From Lacticaseibacillus parakribbianus (GTDB taxonomy: Bacteria; Bacillota; Bacilli; Lactobacillales; Lactobacillaceae), in assembly GCF_025490915.1 (NCBI RefSeq), contig NZ_JANQBA010000006.1, positions 1 to 64,000 on the forward strand: a DNA stretch of 64,000 nucleotides. The letters run 5' to 3'. A program made the position numbers and the translations under genes. The notes below the pieces were generated by a model that saw only the letters and a program-made list of their open reading frames with translations, made no database searches and was not told the DNA's origin. Of this stretch, positions 1 through 7,562 are shown one piece after another. Within the stretch, counting starts at the first letter, position 1, and each line of letters opens with the position of its first letter.

Positions 1-88
1 TTGGGTCTGTAATTTCAAGGGCAAGTCGGATAGACTGACTAGTAAGGGACATCACACAAACTCCATTTCTGAATTCTTTGGTCGGGAC

Positions 89-182
89 GATGAACAGGAA
101 ACCTTGTGGTGTCCTGTTTTTGTACTGGAAACTAAGATGAACAGGAAACCTTGTGGTGTCCTGTTTTTGTACTGGAAACTAA
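89..182 (+). repeat. Tandem 47-bp repeat containing a duplicated terminator hairpin
   Basis: Two identical 47-bp units lie head to tail (89-135 and 136-182). Each holds an inverted repeat, ACAGGAAACC and GGTGTCCTGT around TTGT, followed by a T run, so each looks like a rho-independent terminator read on the plus strand. The gene it would serve lies left of the window. The rest of 1-323 holds only a 7-bp inverted repeat (GGAGTTG/CAACTCC near 198-229) and no gene that I can support. Confidence 0.7.
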
Positions 183-323
183 ATGGTATAGAAAAAGGAG
201 TTGGCAGGCAAGTAGCCTATCAACTCCAAATATCGTAGCGCCGTAATCCCGCGTCGGTGCTGCGCCAAAGCCAGATGCTTCGTGGGGATACACCCGCGGG
301 GCCGCTAAGCTTTGATTGATGAC

Positions 324-1628
324 CTACCAGCCGCCGGAGAAGCCACCGCCGCCGCTTGAGCCGCCGCCGAAGCCGCCGCCAAAGTCGCCGCCAGAGCCGC
401 TTGAGGTGGTCGAATCATGCGCGTAGTTGACACCGACCCACAGCGGCAGGTCGCCGGTGTGGGTGTCGCGGCCGTACTGGTAATCGTAGATGGCCTGGAA
501 GGTCTTGCGCTGCTTTTGCGGCGTCAGCTTGGCGGCGTCCTTGGCGCGAACGTGCTTGACGAACTCGGCCCAGACCTGCTGCTGGTCCAAGGGCGTCACC
601 TTGATGTCGGCCGCCCAGGCTTCAAAGGCCGGCTGGTACGGGGCGAACGGGCCGCTGACGGCTTGCAGCTGCCCGGCACAGGCGGCCACCAAGGCGGCGA
701 AGTCCGGGTAGGCGTTGAGGGCGGCGGCGCCTTGGTGAAGTGTGATCGCGCCGAACACGTACGGTGGGAACGGGCTGCCCGTGACCAGGCGCAGGCTCAG
801 CTCGCCGAAGTTATCGCGCAGGTAGGCGGCAAAGCGCGTCTGCTGCAGCGCCAGGTCGATGGGGCCGCTCAGCGGGGCCTTGACCTGGGCGACGAAGCGG
901 TCGCGCTCGGCTTGCGGCAGGCTGGCCAAAAGCGCAAGCCCCGCCCCCGGGGCGGCGAACAGCGCCTGCAGCCGCGCGTTGCGCCGGCGCTTGCGGATCA
1001 CCAGCCAGGCGGTGCCGCCGGCGGCCAGCAGCGCCGTCAACTCGACCACCACGATCATGATGCGGCGCATGGTCGCAGCCTGCTGGCGCTTGGCGGCGAT
1101 GCCGGTCGGAGTCATGATCGCGCTGCGGTTGGCCGCAAGCGTTGCGGCGATGTTTTGCACAATCTGCTGCATCGCCGCGTCGTAGTCGCTGGCCCGCAGC
1201 TTTTTTTTGACCGCCGCCGTCACGATTTTGCTGGAGGCACCGTCCGGCACGGCGCTTTCCAGCCCGTAGCCGACCTCCAGACCGAACTTGCGGTCCTTAA
1301 CCGCCATCACGAAGTACAGCCCGTTGTCCCAATCCTTGTGGCCGATGCCCAGCGTGTTGAAGCGGCTCGCGCGAAAATCATCGATGTCGGCGCCGCCGGG
1401 AATGCGGTCGTAGGTCTCCACCGCCAGTTGCGGCGAGCCGGGCAGCTTGGCGAAGGTCGTGTCGTTGAGCGTCGCAATCTGGCGCAGCGTGGCCGGGCTC
1501 AGCACCCCGGCGTGGTCGTTGACCCAGGCGTTGTGAGCGGCGCGAACCGGCCGGGCGAAGCCGAACAGCACAAGCCCCAGCAGTAGGCCGGCCAGCAGCG
1601 CGAGCAGCCGGTGGTGGTTTTTTCTCAT
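324..1628 (-). CDS. TPM-domain (TLP18.3/Psb32/MOLO-1-type) membrane protein
   Basis: This is a 434-residue exported protein. Residues 1-30 form a signal peptide ending VRA. Residues 35-160 match the TPM domain pattern: WVNDHAGVLS near the start, then DWDNGLYFVMAVKDRK and VGYGLE, and a helical end. A transmembrane helix lies near 185-207, followed by basic residues, a long soluble domain and a Gly/Ser-rich tail ending GGFSGGW. TPM proteins are membrane-anchored extracytoplasmic proteins of mostly unclear function; some have acid phosphatase activity. The ATG at 1628 was chosen because AAAGGAG stands just upstream. It overlaps the stop of the upstream channel gene by ATGA, so the two are probably co-translated. 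The low-complexity tail is typical of this family. The exact role is unknown. Confidence 0.85.
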   Translation of the reverse strand: MRKNHHRLLALLAGLLLGLVLFGFARPVRAAHNAWVNDHAGVLSPATLRQIATLNDTTFAKLPGSPQLAVETYDRIPGGADIDDFRASRFNTLGIGHKDWDNGLYFVMAVKDRKFGLEVGYGLESAVPDGASSKIVTAAVKKKLRASDYDAAMQQIVQNIAATLAANRSAIMTPTGIAAKRQQAATMRRIMIVVVELTALLAAGGTAWLVIRKRRRNARLQALFAAPGAGLALLASLPQAERDRFVAQVKAPLSGPIDLALQQTRFAAYLRDNFGELSLRLVTGSPFPPYVFGAITLHQGAAALNAYPDFAALVAACAGQLQAVSGPFAPYQPAFEAWAADIKVTPLDQQQVWAEFVKHVRAKDAAKLTPQKQRKTFQAIYDYQYGRDTHTGDLPLWVGVNYAHDSTTSSGSGGDFGGGFGGGSSGGGGFSGGW

Positions 1629-2218
1629 CGGGACTCCTTTTGCGCAACATGCGCCTCGATGCGCCGCTCCGGCCGCACCCACAACAGCAACAGCGCCGTG
1701 TCGACCAGAATGGTCAACGGCGGCCAGACCAGCGCCAGCCCAATTGCGACCACCGCGCCGACCACGGACACCAGCGGCTTGTAGTAGCCGGCGCCGACCA
1801 GCTGGGCGAAAGCCGCGTTGTGCTGGTCGGCCGCGCTGAGGCAGCGAATCAGCAGGTAAAAGGCGAAGTTGGTCGCCGCCACCACGATGCCGTAAGTCAT
1901 CTCCGGGGCCGCGGCGCCGACGTGGTGCTCGCCGACCCAGGCCGTGACGAACGGGAACAGGCTGATGGTGAACAGGAACAGCACGTTGGCCCACAGCACC
2001 CGCCCCGAGATGCGCCGCACGATCAAGAACAGGTGGTGGTGGTTATTCCAGTACACCGCCAGGGTGAAAAACGACACCAGGTAGATTAAAATGGCGTAGC
2101 GCAACCCCCACAAGGCGGCGAAGGTGCCGCCGACCGGGGGCCGCAGCTCCAAGACCATGATGGTGATGATGATGGCAATCACGCCATCCGTGAAGGCTTC
2201 CAGACGACTTTTCGGCAT
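1625..2218 (-). CDS. TMEM175/DUF1211-family membrane protein (putative K+ channel)
   Basis: This is a 197-residue integral membrane protein with about six hydrophobic helices. The start RLEAFTDGVIAI matches the first-helix signature of the TMEM175 (DUF1211) family, in which R..(F/A)(S/T)DGV..I helps form the selectivity filter; the usual form is FSDG, so T replaces S here. Bacterial members are proposed potassium channels. Two nearby ATGs are possible. The ATG at 2218 sits 7 nt after AAAGGAG, whereas the ATG at 2224 is almost on top of it, so 2218 was chosen. The gene precedes and overlaps the TPM protein gene by 4 bp, forming a two-gene operon. Confidence 0.85.
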   Translation of the reverse strand: MPKSRLEAFTDGVIAIIITIMVLELRPPVGGTFAALWGLRYAILIYLVSFFTLAVYWNNHHHLFLIVRRISGRVLWANVLFLFTISLFPFVTAWVGEHHVGAAAPEMTYGIVVAATNFAFYLLIRCLSAADQHNAAFAQLVGAGYYKPLVSVVGAVVAIGLALVWPPLTILVDTALLLLWVRPERRIEAHVAQKESR

Positions 2219-2257
2219 AAGCATGCTCCTTTCGGCCAGCCCCCACCAGCCTGTGCG

Positions 2258-2944
2258 TTAAAGTGTGGCAAAAACTGCGGTGGCGTCCCCCACCACCAGG
2301 TGAGCCCCGGCCGGCAAGGCGATCGGCTCGCGGTTGACCGCCAAAAGTAAGGCGTTGGGTTGCGCGAAGAGAATCAGCCCGGCGAAGGGGTAGACCTGAA
2401 AGCTGGTGCCGACCACCACGATCAGGTCGGCCGCCTGCACCGCGCGAATCGCCGCGGCGCTGACTTGCGGGTCGATTGGCTCGCCGTACAAGACGATGTG
2501 CGGCCGCAGCCGACCGCCGTCGACCGTGTGAACGTCCGACTCCAGGTAATCCTGGTACGGCACCCGGCGGCCGCAGGTGAGGCAGCGGATGTCGTACAAG
2601 TTGCCGTGGAACTCGGTCACGTGCTTGGCGCCGGCCGCCTGGTGTAGCCCGTCGACGTTTTGCGTGACGATCGCCCCCTTGGCGTTGGTGATTCTCGCCA
2701 TCGCCGCATGAATCGCGTTGGGCTGGGCGCTTGGGTAGAACATGTTGGCGACCACCCAGTCGTGGAAGGCCTGGTGGTGGTCGCGCAGGTTGTCGGCCGA
2801 CAGCGCGTATTCCGGCCGCGTCATGGCCGAATACAGGCCGCCCTTGCTGCGGTAATCCGGAATGCCCGAGGCGGTCGACACCCCGGCCCCGGTCATGAAC
2901 GTGACAAAATGCGCTTGCGCAATCGCTTGTTTCAGATCAAACAT
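2258..2944 (-). CDS. Sir2-family NAD-dependent protein deacylase
   Basis: This 228-residue protein has sirtuin motifs in order: GAGVSTASGIPDYRS (NAD binding), TQNVDGLH, the catalytic-His segment EFHGN, RPHIVLYGE, and GTSFQVYPFAG. Sirtuins remove acyl groups from lysines using NAD+, in the cytoplasm. Zinc-binding sirtuins have two CxxC pairs; here only one is seen (CLTCG). The segment where the second pair should stand reads DGGRLRPHIV without Cys, so the structural zinc site looks lost or altered. The start at 2944 follows AGGGGG. It has the same orientation as its neighbours but is separated by 39 bp from the channel gene, so it may be transcribed with it. Confidence 0.9.
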   Translation of the reverse strand: MFDLKQAIAQAHFVTFMTGAGVSTASGIPDYRSKGGLYSAMTRPEYALSADNLRDHHQAFHDWVVANMFYPSAQPNAIHAAMARITNAKGAIVTQNVDGLHQAAGAKHVTEFHGNLYDIRCLTCGRRVPYQDYLESDVHTVDGGRLRPHIVLYGEPIDPQVSAAAIRAVQAADLIVVVGTSFQVYPFAGLILFAQPNALLLAVNREPIALPAGAHLVVGDATAVFATL

Positions 2945-3164
2945 GCTCGCATCCCCCTTTGCGCGTGAGCGGCGGATGGCCGCGGCGCCACCGGCTCGCC
3001 GCAATCGCCAGTCGTGGCGAGCCGGTGCGGCCAGGCGCTTAACTCGCCGGCACCACACCCGGGCGGCCGGGCGGTCGCGCCACTTGCAGCTGCTCAGTCT
3101 TCGCCGCGGCTGCGGGCGCCGATCGGACTGCCCAACCGGCCGCGAACTCGCGGCGACCGGCCGG

Positions 3165-4082
3165 TCACTCGCGAATCGTGTAATCCAGCTGGTACTGGTC
3201 CAGCACTTCCTTCAGCGGCCGGCGGTACAGGTCTTGGAAGGCCTCGGGGCTTTCGGATTGCAGCGGCAGCACGAAGACGTTTTGGCCGTCGCCCTTGGCC
3301 TGGGCCACGTAGGCGCGGTGCTTGGTGGTGCGATCGCGCATCGCGCTGTGGCGAATCTCGTAGGTCTGATTGACCGCCAGGCGCAGCTGCCGCTCGGACA
3401 ACACCGGCGGCAGGGTCGCAAACTCGTCGTTCAACGTCGCCTGGTAGCCGTGCTGGGTCAGCACGTTATCGAACTGGCGCCACAGCTTGACGACGGCGCG
3501 GCGAAAGGCGAACGGCGTGTCCAGCGGCTTGTCTTGCAGCAGCATGTACAACTGCTGGGCGGCTTCGGCCTCCTCCGGCGCCGTGGTGGTCCAGTCGCCG
3601 AACGTGCCGATCATCACGCAGGCGTCAAGCGCCGTCAGGGTGCGAAACACGCTCAGCCCCGGGGCGTCGAGCCCCAGCGTCTGCACGTAGCCGTCGGTCA
3701 GCTGTTTTTCCACCACCTCGTCCCACACGCCCAGCCTCTGCTGCCAGGCCTTGATCTGGCCGTGCAACGCCGCGTCGTACAGCGCGGTGGCGACGGCGAA
3801 GAACTGCTGGTCGACATCCGGATCGCCGGACGCCAGGTGAAACTGCAGCGGCGGGAAGCCGGCGGCGGTAAAGCGCATGTGCAACAGCTCGTGGCTCAGC
3901 GTGTAGTCGACATTGGTCGTGTCCGACACCGTGATCTGCAGGTGGTCGTTGGCCAAGAGCTCCTGGTGCGACTGGGCGTGGGTCAAAACCCCGCTGGCCG
4001 GGCCGTCAATCACGACCTCAATCGGCATGGTGTAGCGCTTTTGCACCTCTTCGAACAGCGGCTGAAGCTTCTCTGGAATCAT
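3165..4082 (-). CDS. Putative zinc-metallopeptidase-like protein (HELLH), IpaB/EvcA-type annotation in lactobacilli
   Basis: This is a 305-residue soluble protein without signal peptide or membrane helix. Its N-terminal third carries SHELLHM, the HExxH zinc-peptidase core, in a context (DYTLSHELLH) that suggests a metallopeptidase-like fold; a downstream third ligand is not obvious. Similar lactobacillar proteins are often labelled IpaB/EvcA family, a name with no proven meaning. The start at 4082 follows AGGAGG with 8-nt spacing, so the longer open frame upstream was not used. It stands alone, followed by the sirtuin gene on the same strand about 220 bp away. Substrate and role are unknown. 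Confidence 0.7.
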   Translation of the reverse strand: MIPEKLQPLFEEVQKRYTMPIEVVIDGPASGVLTHAQSHQELLANDHLQITVSDTTNVDYTLSHELLHMRFTAAGFPPLQFHLASGDPDVDQQFFAVATALYDAALHGQIKAWQQRLGVWDEVVEKQLTDGYVQTLGLDAPGLSVFRTLTALDACVMIGTFGDWTTTAPEEAEAAQQLYMLLQDKPLDTPFAFRRAVVKLWRQFDNVLTQHGYQATLNDEFATLPPVLSERQLRLAVNQTYEIRHSAMRDRTTKHRAYVAQAKGDGQNVFVLPLQSESPEAFQDLYRRPLKEVLDQYQLDYTIRE

Positions 4083-4246
4083 TGCGATAACCTCCTGTGT
4101 GACCCGACGGACAGATACTGCACTAATTCTACCATGAAAAATGCCGCGGGAGGAGTCGGCGACCCGCTCGCGACGGTTGAGATTCAAATAATTATGCCGG
4201 CGATACATCCAATCGTTATTCGCCGATTATCGCGATAAATCGCAGC

Positions 4247-4275
4247 TTTTCAGGCACCTCAGGCCATGTTACAAT
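4247..4275 (+). promoter_or_regulatory. Promoter of the type I toxin mRNA
   Basis: A -35 TTTTCA (4247-4252) and -10 TACAAT (4270-4275) are separated by 17 bp. Transcription would start near 4282, about 100 nt before the toxin ORF, giving the long leader typical of type I toxins. Confidence 0.6.
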
Positions 4276-4323
4276 CACGGAACAGTGATTACTCAGGCGG
4301 AGGCGCTCAACACGCCGGAGGTG

Positions 4324-4443
4324 ATGCCCATGGTGACTAACCGGCGGCGTTCCCCTCCAGGAAGGAGAACGCTGCCAGAATGTCGACCCATGATGTTCCT
4401 GATTTGCTCTTTGTCGGCGGCATGTTTTTGTTCGCGCTGCTGA
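4324..4443 (+). CDS. Possible leader ORF overlapping the toxin gene
   Basis: A 39-codon frame starts at ATG 4324 just after CCGGAGGTG and ends at TGA 4441-4443, inside the toxin ORF and in another frame. It is Arg-rich and then Cys-rich. Its good ribosome site, against the poorly spaced one of the toxin, suggests that leader translation could control toxin translation. It may equally be only the toxin leader region. Confidence 0.3.
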   Translation: MPMVTNRRRSPPGRRTLPECRPMMFLICSLSAACFCSRC

Positions 4444-4475
4444 CTTTTATCCTACTGCTGATCGACCGGCGGTAG
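4380..4475 (+). CDS. Holin-like type I toxin peptide (31 aa)
   Basis: The ORF encodes a 31-residue peptide with a short polar start, one transmembrane helix (LLFVGGMFLFALLTFILLLI) and a basic end, DRR. Length and pattern fit the putative holin-like toxins of lactobacilli and enterococci, membrane peptides repressed by an antisense RNA. An AAGGAG lies about 12 nt upstream, an unusually long spacing that would keep translation low. Its mRNA has its own promoter (4247-4275) and terminator (4578-4608). The antisense RNA on the other strand overlaps the 3' untranslated part of the mRNA but not the ORF. It is too short for routine gene callers. The family assignment is by pattern only. Confidence 0.7.
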   Translation: MSTHDVPDLLFVGGMFLFALLTFILLLIDRR

Positions 4476-4482
4476 GGTAAAC

Positions 4483-4610
4483 AAAAAGGCCCGCCTCGGC
4501 CGACGCATGGCTAAGCGGGTCAAATCCGTAATGTCCGTGCCACCGCCGCAACAATCGCTGCAGCGCTTCGGCGCGGGGAATCGGTGTTAGCAGCACCGAT
4601 TCTTTTTTGT
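4483..4610 (-). ncRNA. Antisense RNA (type I antitoxin), about 125 nt
   Basis: A strong minus-strand promoter (TTGGCG, 17 bp, TATAAT at 4617-4645) would start a transcript near 4610. It contains the complement of the toxin-mRNA terminator hairpin, then runs to a GC-rich hairpin (GACCCGC/GCGGGCC, about 4488-4520) followed by TTTTTGTTT near 4483. It therefore overlaps the toxin mRNA tail to tail over about 125 nt, the usual layout of holin-like and RNAII-type antitoxins. Confidence 0.7.
4578..4608 (+). terminator. Rho-independent terminator of the toxin mRNA
   Basis: A perfect 9-bp stem, GAATCGGTG/CACCGATTC, with a 7-nt loop is followed by six T. Confidence 0.9.
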
Positions 4611-4616
4611 GGTTTA

Positions 4617-4645
4617 ATTATAACATGGTGTCGCGGTCCCGCCAA
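4617..4645 (-). promoter_or_regulatory. Promoter of the antitoxin RNA
   Basis: On the minus strand, TTGGCG (4645-4640), a 17-bp spacer and a consensus TATAAT (4622-4617) form a strong sigma-A promoter that faces the toxin gene. It looks stronger than the toxin promoter, as expected for an antitoxin. Confidence 0.75.
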
Positions 4646-4786
4646 GGCATCGGCACCGCGAGCGAGCCAGTGTGTCCAATCACAAGCCCAATCGACCCGC
4701 GTCGGCGCCACGGCCGCAGCGGATTCTTGCTTGGCCCCGGGTCCAGTGTGGTAAGCTGGAGGCAAAAGTCCAAGGAGGTTTTTGCC

Positions 4787-5296
4787 ATGAAACTCATCGT
4801 TCCCACCGAAGCCGGCTACCTCGCCGCTCGCTTTGGCAAACACGCAACCGGCGCCGACGTGTACGCCGCTCACCCCAAGCGCAGCTTTCCCATCGAGATC
4901 CAAGACGCGCCGGCAGACACCAAGACCTTCGCGCTGGCCTTCATCGACTACGACGCCGTGCCGGTGTCCGGCTTCGTCTGGCTCCACTGGCTGGCCGCCG
5001 ACATTCCGGCCACGGTGACCACCATCCCCGAAGACGCCAGTCGCACCGCGGCCGTGCCGATGGTACAAGGGCGCAACTCCAACGCCGGCGGCCTGGTTCG
5101 CGCCACGGACGTGCAGGTCGCCCAGGGCTACGTCGGCCCCCAGCCGCCGGACAAGGACCACGCCTACACGCTGCTGGTGTTCGCGCTGGACACCACGCTG
5201 GGCCTAACGCCGGGCTTTTGGCTCAACGACCTGCGCCGCGCCGCCACCGGCCACGTGCTGGCCCGAGCCGAGCTGACGCTGTGGTCACGCGCCTGA
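4787..5296 (+). CDS. YbhB/YbcL-family (PEBP, Raf kinase inhibitor-like) protein
   Basis: This 169-residue protein belongs to the bacterial phosphatidylethanolamine-binding-protein-like family. Visible signatures are TKTFALAFIDYDA, the segment FVWLHWLAADIP matching the ligand-pocket strand, and the late YTLLVFALD strand. No signal peptide is present, so it is probably cytoplasmic. Biochemical roles of bacterial members are unknown. The ATG at 4787 has AAGGAGG 8 nt upstream. The gene is monocistronic, lying between the toxin-antitoxin locus and a bidirectional terminator at 5397-5449. Confidence 0.85.
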   Translation: MKLIVPTEAGYLAARFGKHATGADVYAAHPKRSFPIEIQDAPADTKTFALAFIDYDAVPVSGFVWLHWLAADIPATVTTIPEDASRTAAVPMVQGRNSNAGGLVRATDVQVAQGYVGPQPPDKDHAYTLLVFALDTTLGLTPGFWLNDLRRAATGHVLARAELTLWSRA

Positions 5297-5396
5297 GTCG
5301 CAGGCGGCCGCGCTAGGCGGCGCGACCAACCCGGGACGAACGTCACCGAACCGAAGCCCGACCCTGTCAGCCGAGCCCTTGTCACCCACCACCAAC

Positions 5397-5449
5397 AAAA
5401 ACCCGGCCCCGCCGCCTGCATTCACGTGCAGGCGGCGGGGCCGGGTTTT
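5397..5449. terminator. Bidirectional terminator
   Basis: A very long perfect inverted repeat (about 23 bp per arm, AAAACCCGG to CCGGGTTTT, 6-nt loop) stands between the convergent YbhB-like and esterase genes. A and T tails on both sides let it serve both. Confidence 0.9.
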
Positions 5450-5459
5450 GACGTTAGCG

Positions 5460-6284
5460 CTAGAACTCCTGTTTCAGCCACTTCTCAAGCAGCTGCGGCC
5501 ACACGGCGACGGCGTCCTGCAGCTCGGTGCGAGCCGGGCTGAGCGTCTGCTCGGTGGCCAGGCTCAGGCCGTGGCCGCCTTTGGCAAAAGCGTGAAACTC
5601 CACCGGCACATGGGCCTTGCGCAGCGCCAGGGCGAACAGCAGGGTGTTTTCCAGCGGCACCAGGGTGTCTTCGTCGGTGTGCCAGATGAAGGTCTTCGGG
5701 ACGCTCGGCGTCACCTGCAGCTCCAGGCTGGTTTCTTGCATCAGCGCCGGGTCGCCGTACTGCTTGCCCAGCAGGTTCTTGAACGAATCCTGGTGGCCAA
5801 AAGCCCCGTTGGTGATCACCGGGTAGGCCAGCACCAGGCCGTTGGGGCGGATGCTGGCCGGGTCGTAGCCGTATTTCAGCGTCAACAGCCGGTCCCACTG
5901 GGTCGCGAGGTTGGCCGCGAGGTGGCCACCGGCGGAGAAACCGGCGACGATGATGCACTCGGGGTCAACGCCCCAATCGGCGGCGTTGGCCCGGACCGTT
6001 TTCACCGCCTCGGCCAGCTCCAAGAGCTGCGTCGGGTAGCGCCGGTCCGAGCGATCGGTGGTGCTGTAATCCAGCACGAAGGCCTGGTTGTCCTGGGCAG
6101 ACAGCTGCAGCGCGATCGGCTCGGCCTCCCGCGGTGAGACGAAGGCGTAACCGCCGCCGGGGCAGATGATGATGCCCGGCCGGGTGGTCGTGACGATGTC
6201 CGGCGTCGTGTCGCGCAGGTAGGCGGTCAACGTCGCGTCGGTGTGGTAACGATCGAGCTTGGTGGTGATGATTCTCATAGCCAT
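5460..6284 (-). CDS. Alpha/beta hydrolase (BD-FAE-like esterase)
   Basis: This is a 274-residue cytoplasmic alpha/beta hydrolase. The oxyanion-hole motif CPGGGY stands at 41-46, the nucleophile elbow GFSAGG at 115-120 (Ser117), the likely acid at Asp206 in HTDEDTLVP, and the catalytic His238 in KGGHGLS. This arrangement matches the esterase/lipase branch that includes feruloyl and xylan esterases; the actual substrate is unknown. The start at 6284 has AAAGGA upstream and overlaps the end of the preceding gene by 10 bp, so the two are translationally coupled. It is the last gene of a minus-strand run that begins with the histidine phosphatase. Confidence 0.85.
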   Translation of the reverse strand: MAMRIITTKLDRYHTDATLTAYLRDTTPDIVTTTRPGIIICPGGGYAFVSPREAEPIALQLSAQDNQAFVLDYSTTDRSDRRYPTQLLELAEAVKTVRANAADWGVDPECIIVAGFSAGGHLAANLATQWDRLLTLKYGYDPASIRPNGLVLAYPVITNGAFGHQDSFKNLLGKQYGDPALMQETSLELQVTPSVPKTFIWHTDEDTLVPLENTLLFALALRKAHVPVEFHAFAKGGHGLSLATEQTLSPARTELQDAVAVWPQLLEKWLKQEF

Positions 6285-6823
6285 GATTTTCCTTTCAAAA
6301 TGGGCGCGAAGCGCGTGATGGTATTAGTCGAAACCGTCAGCCGCCAGCAGTGACGCGCGTCGTACAGGTAGACAACCGCGAATGCCTGCCGGTCGGGATT
6401 CGCTTGCAAAAAGGTCCGCAGCCGCGTCAGGTCGGCGGCTTCCGGCAGCATGAACAAGAACAGGTCCTGCTCGGCAAACGCCGCGTAGCCCGGCAAAAGC
6501 ACCCGCTTGCGCTCGTAGGCCGCGACCAAGTCGTTGCCGGAGGCGGTCCGGGCGTTGGGAAACACGGCGTCGCGGGGCCCTCCCGGCGCGTGGACCAGCC
6601 GCATCGCCTGGTGCGGCCCGTACCGCCGGGCGGCGTGACGGTCCCGGGCCAACAGCGCCGAGACGTCTTGCTCAATCGCTCGCGTGACCTCGCAGCCAAC
6701 GCGGCCGCCTGGCGTCTGAATGTCGGGCCGATCGGCGTTGAACGCGCCGGCGAACTTGACCGGCTCGATCTGGCGCAGCACGGCCAAGGCTCGCACTTCC
6801 TCGGGGTGAACACGGTTGGTCAT
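6275..6823 (-). CDS. Uncharacterized 182-aa protein, possible PD-(D/E)XK-like fold
   Basis: I do not recognise this protein with confidence. It is 182 residues long, soluble and Arg-rich, without signal peptide or membrane helix. The stretch RPDIQTPGGRVGCEVTRA has the D...(G)xExT look of restriction-endonuclease-like folds, where an Asp and a Glu with a nearby basic residue form a metal site; this is only a pattern resemblance. The start at 6823 has AAGGCGG about 9 nt upstream. The gene lies between a histidine phosphatase (57 bp upstream) and an esterase (10-bp overlap), probably as one operon. Confidence 0.6.
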   Translation of the reverse strand: MTNRVHPEEVRALAVLRQIEPVKFAGAFNADRPDIQTPGGRVGCEVTRAIEQDVSALLARDRHAARRYGPHQAMRLVHAPGGPRDAVFPNARTASGNDLVAAYERKRVLLPGYAAFAEQDLFLFMLPEAADLTRLRTFLQANPDRQAFAVVYLYDARHCWRLTVSTNTITRFAPILKGKSWL

Positions 6824-6880
6824 CGAAGCACCGCCTTTCGCAGTGGTGGGACTGGCTTGAGCCGGCGCTTGCGGTCGCTT

Positions 6881-7447
6881 CTACGCGTCCTGGACCGGAT
6901 CGACGATTCGCACCAGCGAGAAGGAGCCGGCCGCGTAGGTCAACTGCACGATGCCGCAATTGGGCAGCCGCGATCGAAGCACGGCGGCGTCGGCGTGACG
7001 CGCCAGGAAGTTGCGGATCGCGCCGGCGTGTGACACCATCAGCACCGACTGGCCGGGCGTCGCCGCCATCAGCGAGCCGATGGTCTGCGCCACGCGCTTT
7101 TCAACCGCCTGCTGGGCCTCGCCGCCGTAGGGTACGAAAAAGTCGTTGTAGGGAATGGCGGGGTTGAGGATCTCCGGTTGACCCTCGAAGCGGCCAAACC
7201 CCCACTCGCGCAGCCCCTTCACCCGCCGGTACGGCTGGCCGGTGACGAGCTCCAAGGTGTCTGAGGCGCGTTCGGCCGTCGAGCAAAAGGCCGCGTCGAA
7301 CGTGATGTGGTGCCGCGCGAACCACGCCGCGGCCGCCTGGCCCTGGGTGATGCCCCGCGACGTCAGTGGCGAGTCGCACCACCCCTGAATCCGGTTCTCC
7401 ACGTTGAACAGGGTCTCCCCGTGGCGCATTAAGTAAAGCGTTTGCAT
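6881..7447 (-). CDS. Histidine phosphatase family protein (phosphoglycerate mutase-like)
   Basis: This 188-residue cytoplasmic enzyme belongs to the histidine phosphatase superfamily. RHGET at residues 8-12 gives the phospho-accepting His9, Glu81 in LREWGFGRFEG fits the proton donor, and SHAGA supplies the second His140. R8 and R59/R60 would bind phosphate. The lack of the longer insertions of true glycolytic mutases and the short length point to a phosphatase of unknown substrate. The start at 7447 follows GGAGG with suitable spacing. It heads a probable three-gene operon with the next two minus-strand genes. Confidence 0.9.
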   Translation of the reverse strand: MQTLYLMRHGETLFNVENRIQGWCDSPLTSRGITQGQAAAAWFARHHITFDAAFCSTAERASDTLELVTGQPYRRVKGLREWGFGRFEGQPEILNPAIPYNDFFVPYGGEAQQAVEKRVAQTIGSLMAATPGQSVLMVSHAGAIRNFLARHADAAVLRSRLPNCGIVQLTYAAGSFSLVRIVDPVQDA

Positions 7448-7511
7448 TATCGCCGCCTCCGTCTACCTCGATTATAGTGGAAAAGCGCTTGCACCGCATG
7501 TTTTTCCGCGC

Positions 7512-7539
7512 AAAAAAGGCGCCGTAGTCGGCGCCTTTG
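7512..7539 (-). terminator. Terminator of the DJ-1/PfpI-like gene
   Basis: The stem AGGCGCCG/CGGCGCCT with a 4-nt loop is followed on the minus strand by a T run. Confidence 0.9.
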
Positions 7540-7562
7540 AGCAACACATGGCCGTCTCGAAC

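Noticed and set aside
417-1586. Long plus-strand open frame opposite the TPM gene
   Set aside because: It lacks a ribosome site, is Arg/Gly/Val-rich as expected from the GC-rich antisense frame, and the minus strand carries recognisable domains.
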